A stretch of 64,000 nucleotides of DNA from Paramoeba atlantica (Eukaryota; Discosea): positions 434,001 through 498,000 of the forward strand of contig CDRNVI010000012.1 of NCBI GenBank assembly GCA_977017575.1. Direction: 5' to 3'. A program made the translations under genes and the position numbers. The notes beneath the pieces are model-generated. The model was given only the letters and a program-made list of their open reading frames with translations, was not told the origin of the DNA and searched no databases. Shown in pieces: positions 19,699 to 30,300 of the stretch (position 1 is its first letter; each line of letters opens with the position of its first letter).

Positions 19699-19771
19699 GC
19701 GGGTCGCGGGTTCGGCGCGGGTTCGGTGCGGGTTCGGTGCGGGTTCGGTGCGGGTTCGGTGTGGGTTTGGC
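19699..19771. repeat. Tandem GCGGGTTCGGT minisatellite
   Basis: An 11-bp unit GCGGGTTCGGT in about six copies. A shorter stretch of the same unit lies at about 20897-20922, again beside a GGCTGCGGGT-type hairpin, so the two probably belong to one dispersed repeat. Confidence 0.8.
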
Positions 19772-19939
19772 ATCGGCTGAGGCCTTCTCAAGCTCAGGTC
19801 AACTTTGCAGAAAACGCAGGCTTTGAAGCACAAGACTAACCAAAGGAGAAAGAATAAAATTTCGTATGTAGTAGAATTGCAGTGTTAGACCCTAAACTTT
19901 CGTTTTCAGGGTTTGTAAAAGGTTTATAAAAGCAAGATT

Positions 19940-20175
19940 ATATATATTTCCCCTCTTGCAATAAGCCACAAGATCATCAGACCTTGGGCCCCGAAGTTGT
20001 GGCAAAATGTGCGAAGCGTGGGTTAGACCAAAAGAGAGTCCAAGAAGCTTGCTGTGTCTACGAAGGGTGGACAGTATGCCAACGGAAACTGACATTCGCA
20101 CTTGTGGCCCAGATGCTCTGCATAATACAGCGAAGCTTTACTGTGGGCAAGTCGAAAGTTTATCGTCGTGCGGCA
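19940..20175 (+). repeat. Dispersed coding-like repeat, copy 1
   Basis: Clearly related to the segment at 43395-43600. Both encode the peptide core LDQKRVxExxC followed by YEGWTVxQxKLT, so the shared sequence was once translated. I do not recognise the protein; a transposon-borne frame is likely because both copies lie in transposon-rich gaps. Confidence 0.6.
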
Positions 20176-20956
20176 ACTTCTGTTGCGGAATACCACAGCC
20201 CTTCAGTGTGTTAACGGCTTTTTCACTCTTTTAACGTCAAATATTACATCTGCAACATTGGCTCCCTACCCACGAACGCGAGATACGCTCGAAGGTGAAT
20301 TTGATCGCTTGATCAGTGATTCGGGACGACAAGTCCAAGAAGATCCTGGGAAAGCTCAGCTTCGCAAAAATACAAGCATATCCGAGTATTCCGTCAAGCA
20401 ATAAATCGGATTCACTTTTCGGAAACGCACGCAGAACGTGAATTTGGCGACATGCTTCACATCGAGAATAAGAAGCGTCATCTTGCAAATGATCTGTTGG
20501 AAGGTAGGGTGCGTGTGCTTTTTAACAACCCACGAAATCTTAATCGACACAAGGTACGCTTGTCCCCCGAAGAAGCACTACCCGCTTATCCCTCGGAGTA
20601 CAACACACGTACCACTGGGTGAAGCTACTTCAAGGAAAAGAGCACTCACAAATAATTTCTTCTACTATTGGATCTTCACGTTGCGTGCAAGGCACTGGAT
20701 GACTTGCAGATTGTTCGGTGATGGGAAGACAGAAATTAATTATTACTGATACTGACTTCAGACGATAGGAAAAGTTGTTTAAGTACAAAATATCAGAAGT
20801 CAATGCTCAAGAAAGGACTGTATCGGCATTTTCTTCACCGGGATTCCATATGCTAAAAAACTGGAAAATGGTTCATTTTGACCCCAAATGCGAAGCGCGG
20901 GTTCGGTGGGGGTTCGGTGATGCACACCCGCAGCCTCTCACCTACATGTATACATG
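20176..20956. other. Decayed repeat-rich stretch, nothing identified
   Basis: Broken reading frames on the plus strand, including a conserved-looking stretch around 20400-20620, match no family I know. A hairpin and short GCGGGTTCGG tract lie at 20890-20965. No host gene is apparent. Confidence 0.5.
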
Positions 20957-21110
20957 TAGGTGTATCGTGAATATTATTGTCCATAATTAAAATTCTCTCA
21001 AACCGTCGCTTTACAAAACAATTCAGAAAGTCTGATGCCTAGGCTGAATCATAGGGTCGAAGTTATGACTTTGCCCTAGCCAAAAAAATAAGTCATCATG
21101 CAAAAAGAAG
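20957..21110. repeat. Direct repeat, left copy
   Basis: It matches 21411-21550 at high identity, including the 20-base block AGTCTGATGCCTAGGCTGAA and a following stretch ending in AAGTCATCATGCA. The right copy leads straight into the IS1595-type transposase frame, so the duplicated segment is probably part of that element. Confidence 0.8.
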
Positions 21111-21410
21111 AAATTCGTTGAGTTTAATAAACTTTCATTTGTTGGCTGCTTCGTTAAAAACGTGAAAACTGTCCCCGCCTCTAAGCAACTTAAGTTCAAT
21201 CAAGCACTTGAATAATGCACTAAAATACAAAATAAATGATAAAAATCATAGTTTTTTGCAGAACTTTCGGGTAAAGGCTTCATCACATCTTTTCATGATG
21301 CCATATCGATTTCGAGATCTGTTTAATGCTGAAGGAATTAGGCTAAAAGCTCGTGCCACACAAATTTTGGACCCCCACCTTTTTCGTGCCCCCCCTCCCT
21401 GTAAAGTTAT

Positions 21411-21550
21411 ATCGTGAATACTTTTTTTCTGACTTAAATTTCTCTCAAAGCACCTCATTACAAATTAACTCAGAAAGTCTGATGCCTAGGCTGAATCATA
21501 GGGTCGAAGTTATGACTTTTCCCTAGCCAAAAAAAGAAGTCATCATGCAA
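21411..21550. repeat. Direct repeat, right copy
   Basis: Second copy of the segment at 20957-21110, about 450 bp away in the same orientation. It lies immediately before the transposase frame at 21552. Confidence 0.8.
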
Positions 21551-21551
21551 C

Positions 21552-22287
21552 ATGAATGGAAGCGACTCCAACGTAGGAAATGCTGCCCTTCATCAAGAAG
21601 AAACTACCAACTACGAGTTCTCAAAAGTTCAAGTCGATGAAACCTACATTGGGAAAAGGAAATACAACCGCGGAAGACGACAACGAAAGGAGGACTGGTG
21701 GTTTGTAAATATTTCGGTAAATATTCGAGGTGATCGGACGCAAAACTTGAAAAGCCCATTGGAAATTAGTTAAGACACGCGACAAAATCCCCTTGGAGAA
21801 TTTTACTCTGCCGCTGGTAACAAGTGCACGCTCCCTCGCGGTTTCAGATTGTTGGGGTGGGTACGTTGATTTCGGGGAATACTGTACACACTTTGCAGTT
21901 AATCATATTATCAATATGATAATATTTAAGGAGTTCGTTGAGGCCTACGGATATCATACAAATAATACCGAAGGCGTACACAGTACCACGACGTGGGTAA
22001 AGCAGCAGCACCACGTATTCGGAATGACTTCGATGGACCTGAAAAGGAACGTTGCACTTCAGTGCATCAAGTTTGGGTCCTTCCATAATCAGCGGAGAAA
22101 AGCGTGGAGAATTCGTTTAATCGAATTGTTGAACTGCATAAAAGACCACTATGGGTATGAAGCGAACGATCAGTTGGAAGATGTAAGCGAAAGTTATTGG
22201 AGTAAGGCGCCCCCCGACAGCGAGGACATTTTGATTAATAAGGAATCAAGCGGTGATGTCGAAGAAGATGGATTCTTAGAAGAGTAA
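21552..22287 (+). pseudogene. IS1595/ISXO2-type (Merlin superfamily) transposase, decayed
   Basis: The first frame, 21552-21773, encodes VQVDETYIGKRKYNRGRRQRKEDWWF, with the first catalytic Asp of the IS1595 family (VDETYIG). The second frame, 21793-22287, encodes VSDCWGGY, with the second Asp, then GYHTNNTEGVHSTTTWVK, with the Glu region. A frameshift or small deletion around 21773-21793 separates the halves, and the N-terminal zinc-ribbon part is missing. The protein differs clearly from the intact Merlin transposase at 35538, so two lineages of the superfamily invaded this genome. No matching inverted repeat was found at the right end. Confidence 0.82.
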
Positions 22288-22474
22288 AAGCGAGAACAAC
22301 GTTTTGTACATAGGCATTTAAAGTGTACTGATCACCTCAGCTAGTGCGCTCGACCTCGGCTTCCAGGCTCTCCGAACCTTTGTGTTTTTTTTGCTTTTAG
22401 TCACTTTATAATAGAAGAAAAAAATACAAAAGAGGCCCCGGTGGTCCAAAACTGAAAATTAAATTTCAAAAAAA

Positions 22475-22660
22475 AATGCGCGGTCCAGGGGAGATCAAGG
22501 GTGGGATCAAGGGGGGGGAGGTCAAGGGGGGGGGGCAAAGAGGGGGGGTCAAGAGGGGGGTCACAGGGGGGGTCAAGGGGGGGGGGCAAGGAGGGGGGGT
22601 CAAGGGGGGGGTCAAGGGGGGTCCATGCGGGGGTCAAGGGGAGGCCCATGGGGGGGCATA
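22475..22660. repeat. G-rich minisatellite, GGTCAAGGGGGG-type units
   Basis: Irregular tandem array of GGTCAAGGG plus variable G-runs, with several runs of seven or more G. Strong G-quadruplex potential on the plus strand. It lies between two transposon remnants and contains no gene. Confidence 0.85.
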
Positions 22661-22884
22661 CTTTTTGAAATTTTCAAAATTTTAAATTTAAAAATCGAGC
22701 GCAGGGAGGTGGTAGAGTATGCCGCGGCGATGATTTTCGACCCCCATGTTTGGGGGTGACCCGACCTCGTACGCGCAGGAGGGGTCCGTCAAGGTCAAAA
22801 TTTCCGAACTTTTTGGGATCACGGAATAAAAGCTGTTCAAAAAAAAACGTTAAACCACTTTTTCCCCAAAATCGATTCCTAAGT

Positions 22885-23120
22885 CGAATTTTGAGAGTTT
22901 GGGACCTCAACTACCATTCTGTGTCGTTTTTTCGTCAGATGCGTCTCCTAACCCTACTGGTAAACCTCAAAAATGGCCTAAACTCGGGGTAAATTTTTTC
23001 ATGTTTCGCCTAAGAATCGGGCTATTTCAGAATCGAGGAACACGAATTCTTCGTGGTTTTTTGGTAACTTTTCTTCTTTGGCTCTTCGTTAAACGCGGAG
23101 GTAGTTTTGAAGTTTTAAGA
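22885..23120 (+). repeat. Dispersed repeat ending in CGTTAAACGCGGAGGTAG
   Basis: About 230 bp shared with 40318-40575 (same strand) and, inverted, with 46715-47105. The shared landmarks are GAGAGTTTGGGACCTC at the left, an AAAANGGNCTAAA block in the middle and the conserved CTTCGTTAAACGCGGAGG at the right. It runs directly into the mariner-type transposase remnant at 23120, so it is probably the end of that element family. Confidence 0.7.
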
Positions 23121-23735
23121 AACTGCTCAGGGAAATTGGTGTTGTAGCACGACACGCACCCAAGGCTCCTCACCTCAAACAAAGACATAAAGATGCCCGT
23201 CTGAAGCTTGCAAAAGAGCTGCAGCATTGGAGCACAGAGCAATTGTCACGCATCATCTGGTATGACAAGAAAATATTTCACTGCGGCTGTCGAAGCAACC
23301 GAAACCACTTTTGTCGAATCACCGACGTACCCATTGAAGCACCCAAAGGAATAGATAAGTGGTCCGATGGTCCTGGTATCATGGTGTGGATGGGAGTAAG
23401 TTTGAAGTACGGAAATCCATTACTTCGACAAACCAGGGGTAACAATCACAGGTCAAATTTTTGAAGATGCGAAGAAACGTGGGGGCTTTTCTTCGTTTCT
23501 CAAGCGTCACCACGGGGCCATAGTCGCGATGGATAACGCAACTGTGCGCAATCGAACACGTCGTTTGTTTGCAGGGGCCGGCATTAAGATGCTTGATTGG
23601 CCGGGAAGTCCACCGACTTGAATCCGATCGAATGTACGTGCCCAGACGGCCATAGAGGGAACAAGAAATCTGCTCCATGCAGCGCTTGGGACTCACGGTA
23701 TGCCAAGATCCGATCTTTCTCCTGGACATTCAGTT
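23120..23735 (+). mobile_element. Tc1/mariner transposase remnant
   Basis: Broken plus-strand frames encode RHKDARLKLAKELQHW, then a catalytic-core stretch ending in GIMVWMGVS, and later VAMDNATVRNRTRRLF and LDWPGSPP, in the order of a Tc1/mariner DDE/D transposase. The frame is interrupted near 23460 and 23620. The left end carries the CGTTAAACGCGGAGG repeat; no right inverted repeat was found before 24700, so the element is truncated as well as frameshifted. Confidence 0.8.
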
Positions 23736-25790
23736 TGTCGCGGAACGCCTTCTTATCGACCCGATCTTAGAGCGTGCCTGCGCATACGCGGGAAGAGGCA
23801 GCAACGTGCACGGCTCGCGCTGCATTCGTCAATCTCTTACAGCTGCAAAGAGCCGCTATTTTTCCAGCAGCGAACCGTCACTGGTTCTTGCTGCTCTTCG
23901 GCATAAGATAATAATAATTATCGGAACGCATGAGGATCCCCGTTGTGGAGAAGCCATTCGTGTGCCTAGCGCAGCCCGGCTTCTGCAGCGATCCCTGGAT
24001 CACGGCGTATATGAAACGGCAAGTATGTGACGCCGCCGCCGGATGCCCGGAGTGGGCCTATTATGCAAAGACCCTGACAGAAATTTCACCAGGTGTCCCC
24101 TTTTTGAAAGCGAAGGACGATGGGGTGCGTCTAAGGGTCTGAACCCTGCTCTGCAAGCTCGGAGGGATAGTCATGTGCTTTCGGCTGCGTCACGAAGTCG
24201 TCACAGTGTCTTGCGATGTCCTTGAATCCCCTACGTTGGACAAAACCGTTGACGCCAACAACGAATCCATTGTTGCTCACCTTGCGACCCATTCTCGGGC
24301 GGTATCTCTAGTTCACCGATCCCTTCCGTACGAACTTTGACCTGCAAGCCCTTGTTCGCCGCCTGAAGAAACCAGCGACCAACCGGGGCAATCTGGTATC
24401 CTTCACTTTCCTACACTGCTCCCAGCAGCAAATGTTTGGTACTATGCCCCGCCCAGCTCTGCGGCCATCAAGTCCTGCTCGTTATACCTCATTATCAAGC
24501 TCACATACCCAAGCTCTTCTCGATAAATGCTCAAATGTGCAAAGATTCGGAGCCTTTTCTATAACATGTGGGCCGTCCTCAATAAAGCCCGGAAGTGTAA
24601 TATTTCAATACCAGAGTATGCGGCATTCTGTATATAGCATGGGGTTTACTGTGTACGCCCCCGTTCACCCTGTTTTGCCCCGGATTATGCAGCTCGAAAA
24701 AATGCTTGAAACTGTATAAATACTTTACTGTGTATAGACTGGGGAAACAGGAATTCAGAACAGAAAGTTTGCCCCAAGGGCTTCCAGGTTGTCCCTTGGT
24801 GTTTCAAGGTCGACAAGTCCATACAATTGAACTAAAGACGCAGAAAAGTAAAAATCGTAGCGTACAGTTGTCATGAACCCATAGTCGTATTATCCAGTGA
24901 TGGTTTGCAGTTTTATCAAACTCGGATAATACTCCCTTGTATTGTAAAAGTGAAGCATGAACACACGTTAAAGAAAGCCACTTACTTGCTTTTCGTTTAT
25001 AACAGATTGTCTGCACGTCCATCACTATCAAACAACGATCTGATTATGAAATGTCCACACAAGTAAAAAAGACCATGCAAATGTATGGCAGTACTAACGC
25101 AGTCCCTGGCTTCCTTCGCAAGGTTATATTCCTCTTTATTTGAGAGTGTGCAGGTCATCGATTCCAAGTCATATAAAGAAAGAAATTTTTGTGCTTTATT
25201 ATCAAAACGTTAAACTATACCTCCACAGAATGATGCCCCACAACGTACCTGAGAATAATCTGTTGGGCTCCCCTCGATAATATCCAACGAACTACATACA
25301 TGTATTACCAAACATCGTTTAACAATTATCGAAAATGGCCAAAGACATTGCGCATGGTTTTGCTCACTTGCCAAATTCCACCGTGTACTTTCTATCACGT
25401 ATAGAATCGAACTCCAGAATGAAATATTGCTGATAAATGATGCACTGATTAATGTGAATAAATCGGATCACCCTCACAAGAACCATGAAATCGTTTGAAC
25501 GAGCAAACACTATCAAGTGCGTGCTTATTGCCTTTCATGACTTGAAAAGTACATTGCAGTACGTCATTTTTCCATCTCGAGATGTCATCGTCGTGAAGTG
25601 CCCAAATTTAGTTACTGCGGGACATTAAACCGCTGATCGCTCACTTCGGCTACTGGACTCCAGGCTTCTATTCTTAAGATAATATCATAAGTAAAACGCA
25701 AAGCAGGAAGTCTCACCTTCTTAAATAGAAATTTAGCGTCAGAATAACAAAACAAAACATACAAACTACGCAATACAAACTTTTTATCAC
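23736..25790. other. Gene-free stretch, nothing identified
   Basis: About 2 kb with only short frames on both strands. The segment 23930-24240 has GC content and codon-like periodicity above its surroundings and may be a decayed transposon frame, but I cannot name it. From about 24720 to 25790 the sequence is AT-rich, with no recognised repeat, RNA or gene. Confidence 0.5.
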
Positions 25791-27134
25791 CTAATTAAGT
25801 TCTTCAATAATAATATCCTTCATATTATTTCCATCCGAATATACTACCTTCCGCGATCCTTCCTGGGGCGCGGACAATCCAGTTTCCATACTCTCTGTGT
25901 TTCTGACATCGATATTCCCCTTCGGAGAGCCACTTCTCCCCACACGACGTCGTGTGATGGCATTGATATCAGTTACCGGTGGGAGTTCAGCGTTTGCACA
26001 CCCCATCGGTTCCTCCGAAAAGAAGGGGTGTTCTAGTGCCTCTTTTGCAGATGGCCTTTGCCGTGGGTCCCAGTGAAGCAGCAACAATAAAAAATCTACC
26101 CCCAGTGGAGACAAGCGTGACCCAAATCGTGCCGCTACCGTATTTTCTGTGGGGTTTGCACACGGGAGTTGCGACAAAATCGCCTTTCCCATTTTTGTCC
26201 CTTTGTACAAATCCAAACAACACGGCACCCCGAGAAGCTCAAAAAGCTCTCGAATTAACTCAGTTTCCGCCTCTACGCTGTCCGGAACAAACGGAGGCCG
26301 GGCACATCTTCCCACCAGCGTGGATCCCAGGAGTAGCTCCGCGAACACAACCCCGACACCCCAGAGATCGAGCGCTGCGCTGTAGAGATGCCTCGCGCGG
26401 AACACCACCTCCGGGCTGCGGTAGATCATGGTCATCACGTGAGCCGTCCAAGCCTCTGGGGGAAGCGCGACCCCTCCAAAATGCCGGACCAGACCGAAAT
26501 CGCAAATTTTAAGTCCCCCATGGGCGTCGAGCAGTAAATTCGAGGTTTTAATATCCCGGTGCACCACCCAGTTATGGTGGAGGTGGGCTAGACCGTGTAG
26601 AAGTTGCTGGGTGAGATTTTTAACCTGAGCAAGCGTGAGCCGGGGCTCCGATCTCAGCTCTCGCATCCACACCTTAACATCGGCGGGGCAATACTCCATC
26701 ACGAGAAAGACCTCCGAGGGGTCATCCCCGGTGCACACCTCCACTACCCGCACGAGATTCGTATGGGAACATCCGAGCAGGACGTTAATCTCCCGGAGAA
26801 GGTAGTGAGGGAACCCCCCGCGGTGGTTGTGGATGTGCTCGGGTTTAATTCGCTTCACGGCATAGATTTCAGCGCTTGAGGGTTTAGCCTCCGTAGTCGC
26901 CGTCTTCATGGCTCGAAAAACAACCCCGTAGGAGCCCTCAGAGATGGTGTTGAGTTTCTTGTACTTGGAGATGTGCTCACAACGACGGAGGTACCGGGGA
27001 GGGGTCGTGCGGGGCCAGGAGAGACGGGTTTCGGTGGAAATGTTTTCACTTAGAAGTTGCAGCACGCTTTGAGGGCGCACAGGGGCGCTGCTTTGTGAAA
27101 TATCCTGGAGGAAGGAATCAATATCGTTACCCAT
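25791..27134 (-). CDS. CMGC protein kinase, CDK11/CDK10-like
   Basis: The 447-residue product has one kinase domain at about residues 55-375. Visible motifs are ISEGSYGVVFRA (Gly-rich loop), YAVKRIK (VAIK Lys), LREINVLL in the C-helix where CDK11 has its PITSLRE-type motif, VVHRDIKTSNLLL (catalytic loop), CDFGLVRHFG (DFG) and YRSPEVVF in place of the usual APE. The HRDIKTSNLLL wording and the RLSPLGVDFLLLLLHWDP end are typical of CDK10/CDK11, kinases linked to transcription and splicing. Short tails flank the domain, without the long RE-rich N terminus of animal CDK11. The first half lies in a moderately GC-rich island. Confidence 0.85.
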   Translation of the reverse strand: MGNDIDSFLQDISQSSAPVRPQSVLQLLSENISTETRLSWPRTTPPRYLRRCEHISKYKKLNTISEGSYGVVFRAMKTATTEAKPSSAEIYAVKRIKPEHIHNHRGGFPHYLLREINVLLGCSHTNLVRVVEVCTGDDPSEVFLVMEYCPADVKVWMRELRSEPRLTLAQVKNLTQQLLHGLAHLHHNWVVHRDIKTSNLLLDAHGGLKICDFGLVRHFGGVALPPEAWTAHVMTMIYRSPEVVFRARHLYSAALDLWGVGVVFAELLLGSTLVGRCARPPFVPDSVEAETELIRELFELLGVPCCLDLYKGTKMGKAILSQLPCANPTENTVAARFGSRLSPLGVDFLLLLLHWDPRQRPSAKEALEHPFFSEEPMGCANAELPPVTDINAITRRRVGRSGSPKGNIDVRNTESMETGLSAPQEGSRKVVYSDGNNMKDIIIEELN

Positions 27135-27379
27135 TAGGGAGAGGGGTGAAGTCTTGGAACCGGAGTGGACATGAAGGGTGGTGTGAAGGTTGAAAGTAGG
27201 AAAAAGAAGACCTTAAAAGGTTCATTTTTAATTCATTGTAGTAGAGTAATTTGTAAGATATATTTTTATCCCCGCGATGTCAACTTCATATATAGGAAAG
27301 TACTGAAGAAAAAGTTCGACCCCCATCACTGCACATGAAGGTAATTTTCACAAAAGGTTCATGACCAAAGCATACATGT

Positions 27380-30300
27380 TCAAGGGTGACGCATCACCGC
27401 GTTCGCCGGGGAGGCAACCCATTCAGACTGTAAGCTCTCTCCTGCGTGTGATCCCGTTTCCCAGGATACCACAGAAGACTCGACTTGTGCGGGTAGAGGA
27501 GAAGACGGGCCATCCTCTGCTTGCCCTCTAGTACGGTTGCGCAGCCATGGGTGTCCCATCAGCCCCGTCGCACTCCATCTTTCCTCCGGATCATGCCGAA
27601 AACAGTGCTCCAGAAAATCGCGACATTCCGGGTCAATGGTCTCTGGAACATTCGTAGGCAGTCCCTCATGGGTGCTAATAAAAAGCAGCGCGCTGTAAAT
27701 ATTTTCAAAATTCTCCGACCACGGGACATCACCTCCGTTAAGCATTTCAACCACCGTACACCCCACGGACCAAATATCCGCCTTGGTACCATAGGGTCCA
27801 TGTTTAATCACCTCAGGGGCCATAAAATACGGCGACCCCACACACCCGGTCGGATTCACCGTGGCCGATAAAATCCGACTACACCCGAAATCCGCCAGCC
27901 GCACATGACCCTCGGAATCAATTAAAATATTCTCCCCCTTGATATCGCGATGCACAATGTTGTGTCCGTGGAGGTAGGCCAGCCCCTGGAGCATCTCCCG
28001 GGTGTAATGCGCAATCAGCGCGTGCCCCAGCCCGTGGAACCGCCTGCACAGCGCCGTGAGATTCCCCCCGGAGGCGTACTCCATAAAGAGCGCCATGGTG
28101 TGGGCCGTGACCACGCTGCCGTAGTACCGAATCACGTGGGGGTGGGAGAGGGTTTGCAGCATCGCGAGCTCCGCCTTCAGGGCCTCGTGCTCCGTGGCGC
28201 GCAGTTCCCCAGAGGACAGCGCAATCTCTTTCACCGCGACGAGCCGCGGGGTCCCGCGGTACCGCAGCAGCCCGACATAGACGGTGCCGTAGTTCCCTTT
28301 GCCAATGACGGGACCGCGGCGGAAGGCTTTTTCGAGTTCGTGGGAGGCGATGGCGAGACGACCGGTGAGGGGAGGGGGGGAGGGGTCGAGGAGAGGGAGG
28401 GGGAGGGGGGTGGGGGGAGGGGAGGGGAGGGAGAGGCGCTTGGGAAGAGTACGACGACGACGGGGACCTTTGGAGAGGTAAAAGAGCACCAGGTAACGCT
28501 CGAGGAAGGCGTGATAGGCGTTAAGAATGGTGGTGTGCTCGGTTTTAAGGTCACGCCACTGGTCGAGGAGTTCTCGTTTCTCGGATAAAGGGGCTTTGTG
28601 GATTCTGGTTTTGTGTTCGAGGAGAGCTTCCTCGGTATTAAAAAGGGCTTGCTTCCATCGTGTGTTGGTTTCGAGATCGGTCGGATCGATTTCAAGCTCG
28701 GTGTCGTCGTCTTCGGACACTAATGTACAGAAATGCGACGCAAGAAAACTGAATATGGCGGATAGAAGCAATTTTACGGCCAGATTTTGTGCAATCGTAA
28801 ATATGAATAAAGATCGGTCCTGAACGCTGTCCTGAACGCAATCAAAGAAAGAGACGAACGTGACGCATAAGTACAGCCCGCCTTGTATCTTATTCACGTT
28901 CTTGAAAGCACAGGGGCGCGCCCAGTAATGGAGTAGAAAAAGGACGATGTCCCAATACAATTTGTAAAACCTTGTATTCATTCCTCGCCAAACCAGGAAA
29001 TGCAGCGTAGTTGAACGCAAAATCAAAACGCAACTTCGTAGCGTTACGAAACCTCTTTTATGACGTAGATCACTATCTCGTTGGTATGGTGGGTGTGCCA
29101 TAGGAAACTGTGTGTTGTGGGATATATTCGGGACAATCCATGTAAAGGCGAGAAAAGTAGCGAACCGATGAAGGCTCTCCGGTTTCTCTACCGCACGGCT
29201 CATGAGTAGGCAAACCAGCGGATAATATAGGGAGTTCGTTATCCAACTGAGGACACTATGCCCGGCGGAAAGAAACGAATCAAAGATAAATTGTTTATCG
29301 CCAAAAATAGAGTTGTCCCAAAACATAGCTAACCACAGCACGATCCACGCAACAATCGCAAGGCCAACAAATTTCTCGAGATACGAAACGACGTACACTT
29401 CGCGGAATAAGCTAATGCCACTAAGCAAGTAATGAGGCTTTGTACAAAGAATCAGTATTTCAAGTAGAATGGCTGAAATGTTCCAGTAGTTTTGTGCTAG
29501 GTAGTTGAACTCATAATAACTTAAATGCAGATCTAAAGGAGGCGCCACACGTAGCTCTTTTACTAGTGATTCAATAGAACCGCTTGCATAAAGCAACGTC
29601 GCGAATAAAAGTAATACAGCACTCAGAGGAGCGAACAGAAAGAACGCATAAATATCCTCTCCAGCGTAGCTGTATTGCGTAACCGAAGTATTCGCTATTC
29701 TGCCTCGTAAAAGCGGTACCGCTTGCTTCCGATTCGTTAACAAGTTAGATGCCGTCTTTTCGGGAACTCTTCCCTCCAGGTACAGGTACCTTCGCATTTC
29801 ATCGGATAATGCATCATAATCTGACTTTTGGGGTATATGCATCGACCCAACTTTCTCATCCGGATGCGGTGTTTGTTCAATTGGATAAGGAAGAGAAATA
29901 CGAGGAACATATGAAGGTGATGCCTCGTGAGAAAAAATCGGCCATGAATTATCCAGTAGGATGGCACCGGAATGATAAAGAGTGTAGTATCCACCGATGG
30001 ATTGGTATATGGCCCGCAATGCGTCAATAGTCTCTTCAGCAAAGTTATTGTGCGCCTGGTCTATAGATTCTCTCATTTCTGAGTGAGAAACGGTCGATGG
30101 AGCTGCCCCCTTGTCATTGTACCCTTTTGTAGCCATCGACAAATACGTAGATAGATCCTGACATTCAGACACCATATCTCCTCGCAGATACATGTCGCAC
30201 ATTCCAGCAAATTTGATATTATCTCTTTCCATCGTGGATGAAAAATTGTTAAACTTGTTCGTGTAAAAAATGCATCCTGATAGATCATTGCGTGAGGCTC

